Assembly (NCBI RefSeq): GCF_008000815.1 | Contig: NZ_CP042806.1 | Coordinates: 310,001 to 374,000, forward strand | Direction: 5' to 3' | Length of the DNA stretch: 64,000 bases | Source: Terriglobus albidus | GTDB lineage: Bacteria; Acidobacteriota; Terriglobia; Terriglobales; Acidobacteriaceae | Shown here: positions 63,856 to 64,000 of the stretch, piece by piece | How positions within the stretch are numbered: the first letter of the stretch is position 1 | How the letters are laid out: each line of letters starts with the position of its first letter | Notes under the pieces: model-generated | What the model saw: only the letters and a program-made list of their open reading frames with translations | Database searches by the model: none | Told to the model about the DNA's origin: nothing | Program-made: the position numbers and the translations under genes

Positions 63856-64000
63856 TTATCCGATCAGCTCACGCAGCATGGCGCCCGGCGAGGGCTGACG
63901 CATCAATGTCTCGCCGATAAGGAAGGCATCGAAGCCCGCCACACGCAGATTCTCAACATCCTGCCGCGAAGCAATGCCGCTCTCCGCAACTCGCACTACA
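63856..64000 (-). CDS. trpC: Indole-3-glycerol phosphate synthase, C-terminal fragment (runs off the window end)
   Basis: The last ~47 residues only: [19 protein letters not shown], then [21 protein letters not shown] ending RELIG. SESGI-like and FLIGE-LM segments are the conserved phosphate-binding end of TrpC. Stop TAA at 63856-63858; trpF begins six bases on. Confidence 0.92.
   Translation of the reverse strand, partial: VVRVAESGIASRQDVENLRVAGFDAFLIGETLMRQPSPGAMLRELIG

Overview
The window looks like a chromosomal segment of an Acidobacteriota subdivision 1 organism (Terriglobus/Granulicella/Edaphobacter type). This is inferred from the high-GC codon use, the many Tat- or Sec-exported enzymes, the PQQ-like propeller proteins and the intergenic palindromic repeats. 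It is not proven by a marker search. There are about 55 protein genes, mostly single genes or short operons on both strands. I see no rRNA or tRNA gene and no CRISPR array.

Layout. 1-3.1 kb: 3' part of a PiT phosphate transporter, an ECF42-type sigma factor with its DGPF/YCII partner gene, and a zinc-ribbon protein. 3.3-6.1 kb: aconitase. 6.1-8.2 kb: a nest of mobile DNA, with REP-like hairpins, an IS110-family element inserted in one hairpin, a small inverted-repeat element inserted in another, and TA-flanked repeats. 8.2-15.6 kb: membrane glycosyltransferase-like protein, small exported protein, GH31 glycosidase, RpoD, endonuclease III-like protein. 15.6-31.3 kb: M16 peptidase, small Cys protein, TM2 protein, exported TIM-barrel protein, SRPBCC protein, diguanylate cyclase, polyphosphate glucokinase, radical SAM protein, a LysM/membrane protein pair, and TldE and TldD flanking an SDR. 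31.4-34.0 kb: a compact, more AT-rich restriction-modification cassette (C5 methylase, DUF4928 protein, Vsr). 34-46 kb: phosphodiesterase/phosphatase, MurQ, diguanylate cyclase, RuvB, DUF488, globin, SDR, AbrB/Doc toxin-antitoxin pair, GNAT, methyltransferase, CHAD protein. 46-52 kb: LysR regulator divergent from an RND efflux operon. 52-64 kb: trehalase, NIPSNAP protein, a PaoABC-like periplasmic aldehyde oxidoreductase, two PQQ-like propellers, a cytochrome c/ComEA-type fusion, and the end of trpC with trpF.

The most interesting material is the repeat biology. A family of about 116-bp elements, inserted at TA, regenerates the TAG stop codon of three different genes. One copy carries a further 263-bp inverted-repeat element. 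The IS110-family element sits exactly in the loop of a REP hairpin with a duplicated CT core, and its 3' non-coding end contains a 10-nt match to the target arm, so it may encode a bridge RNA. Regulatory signals worth checking are an ECF42-type promoter, LacI-type operators between the propeller and cytochrome genes, a leaderless murQ promoter and a LysR box at the efflux operon.
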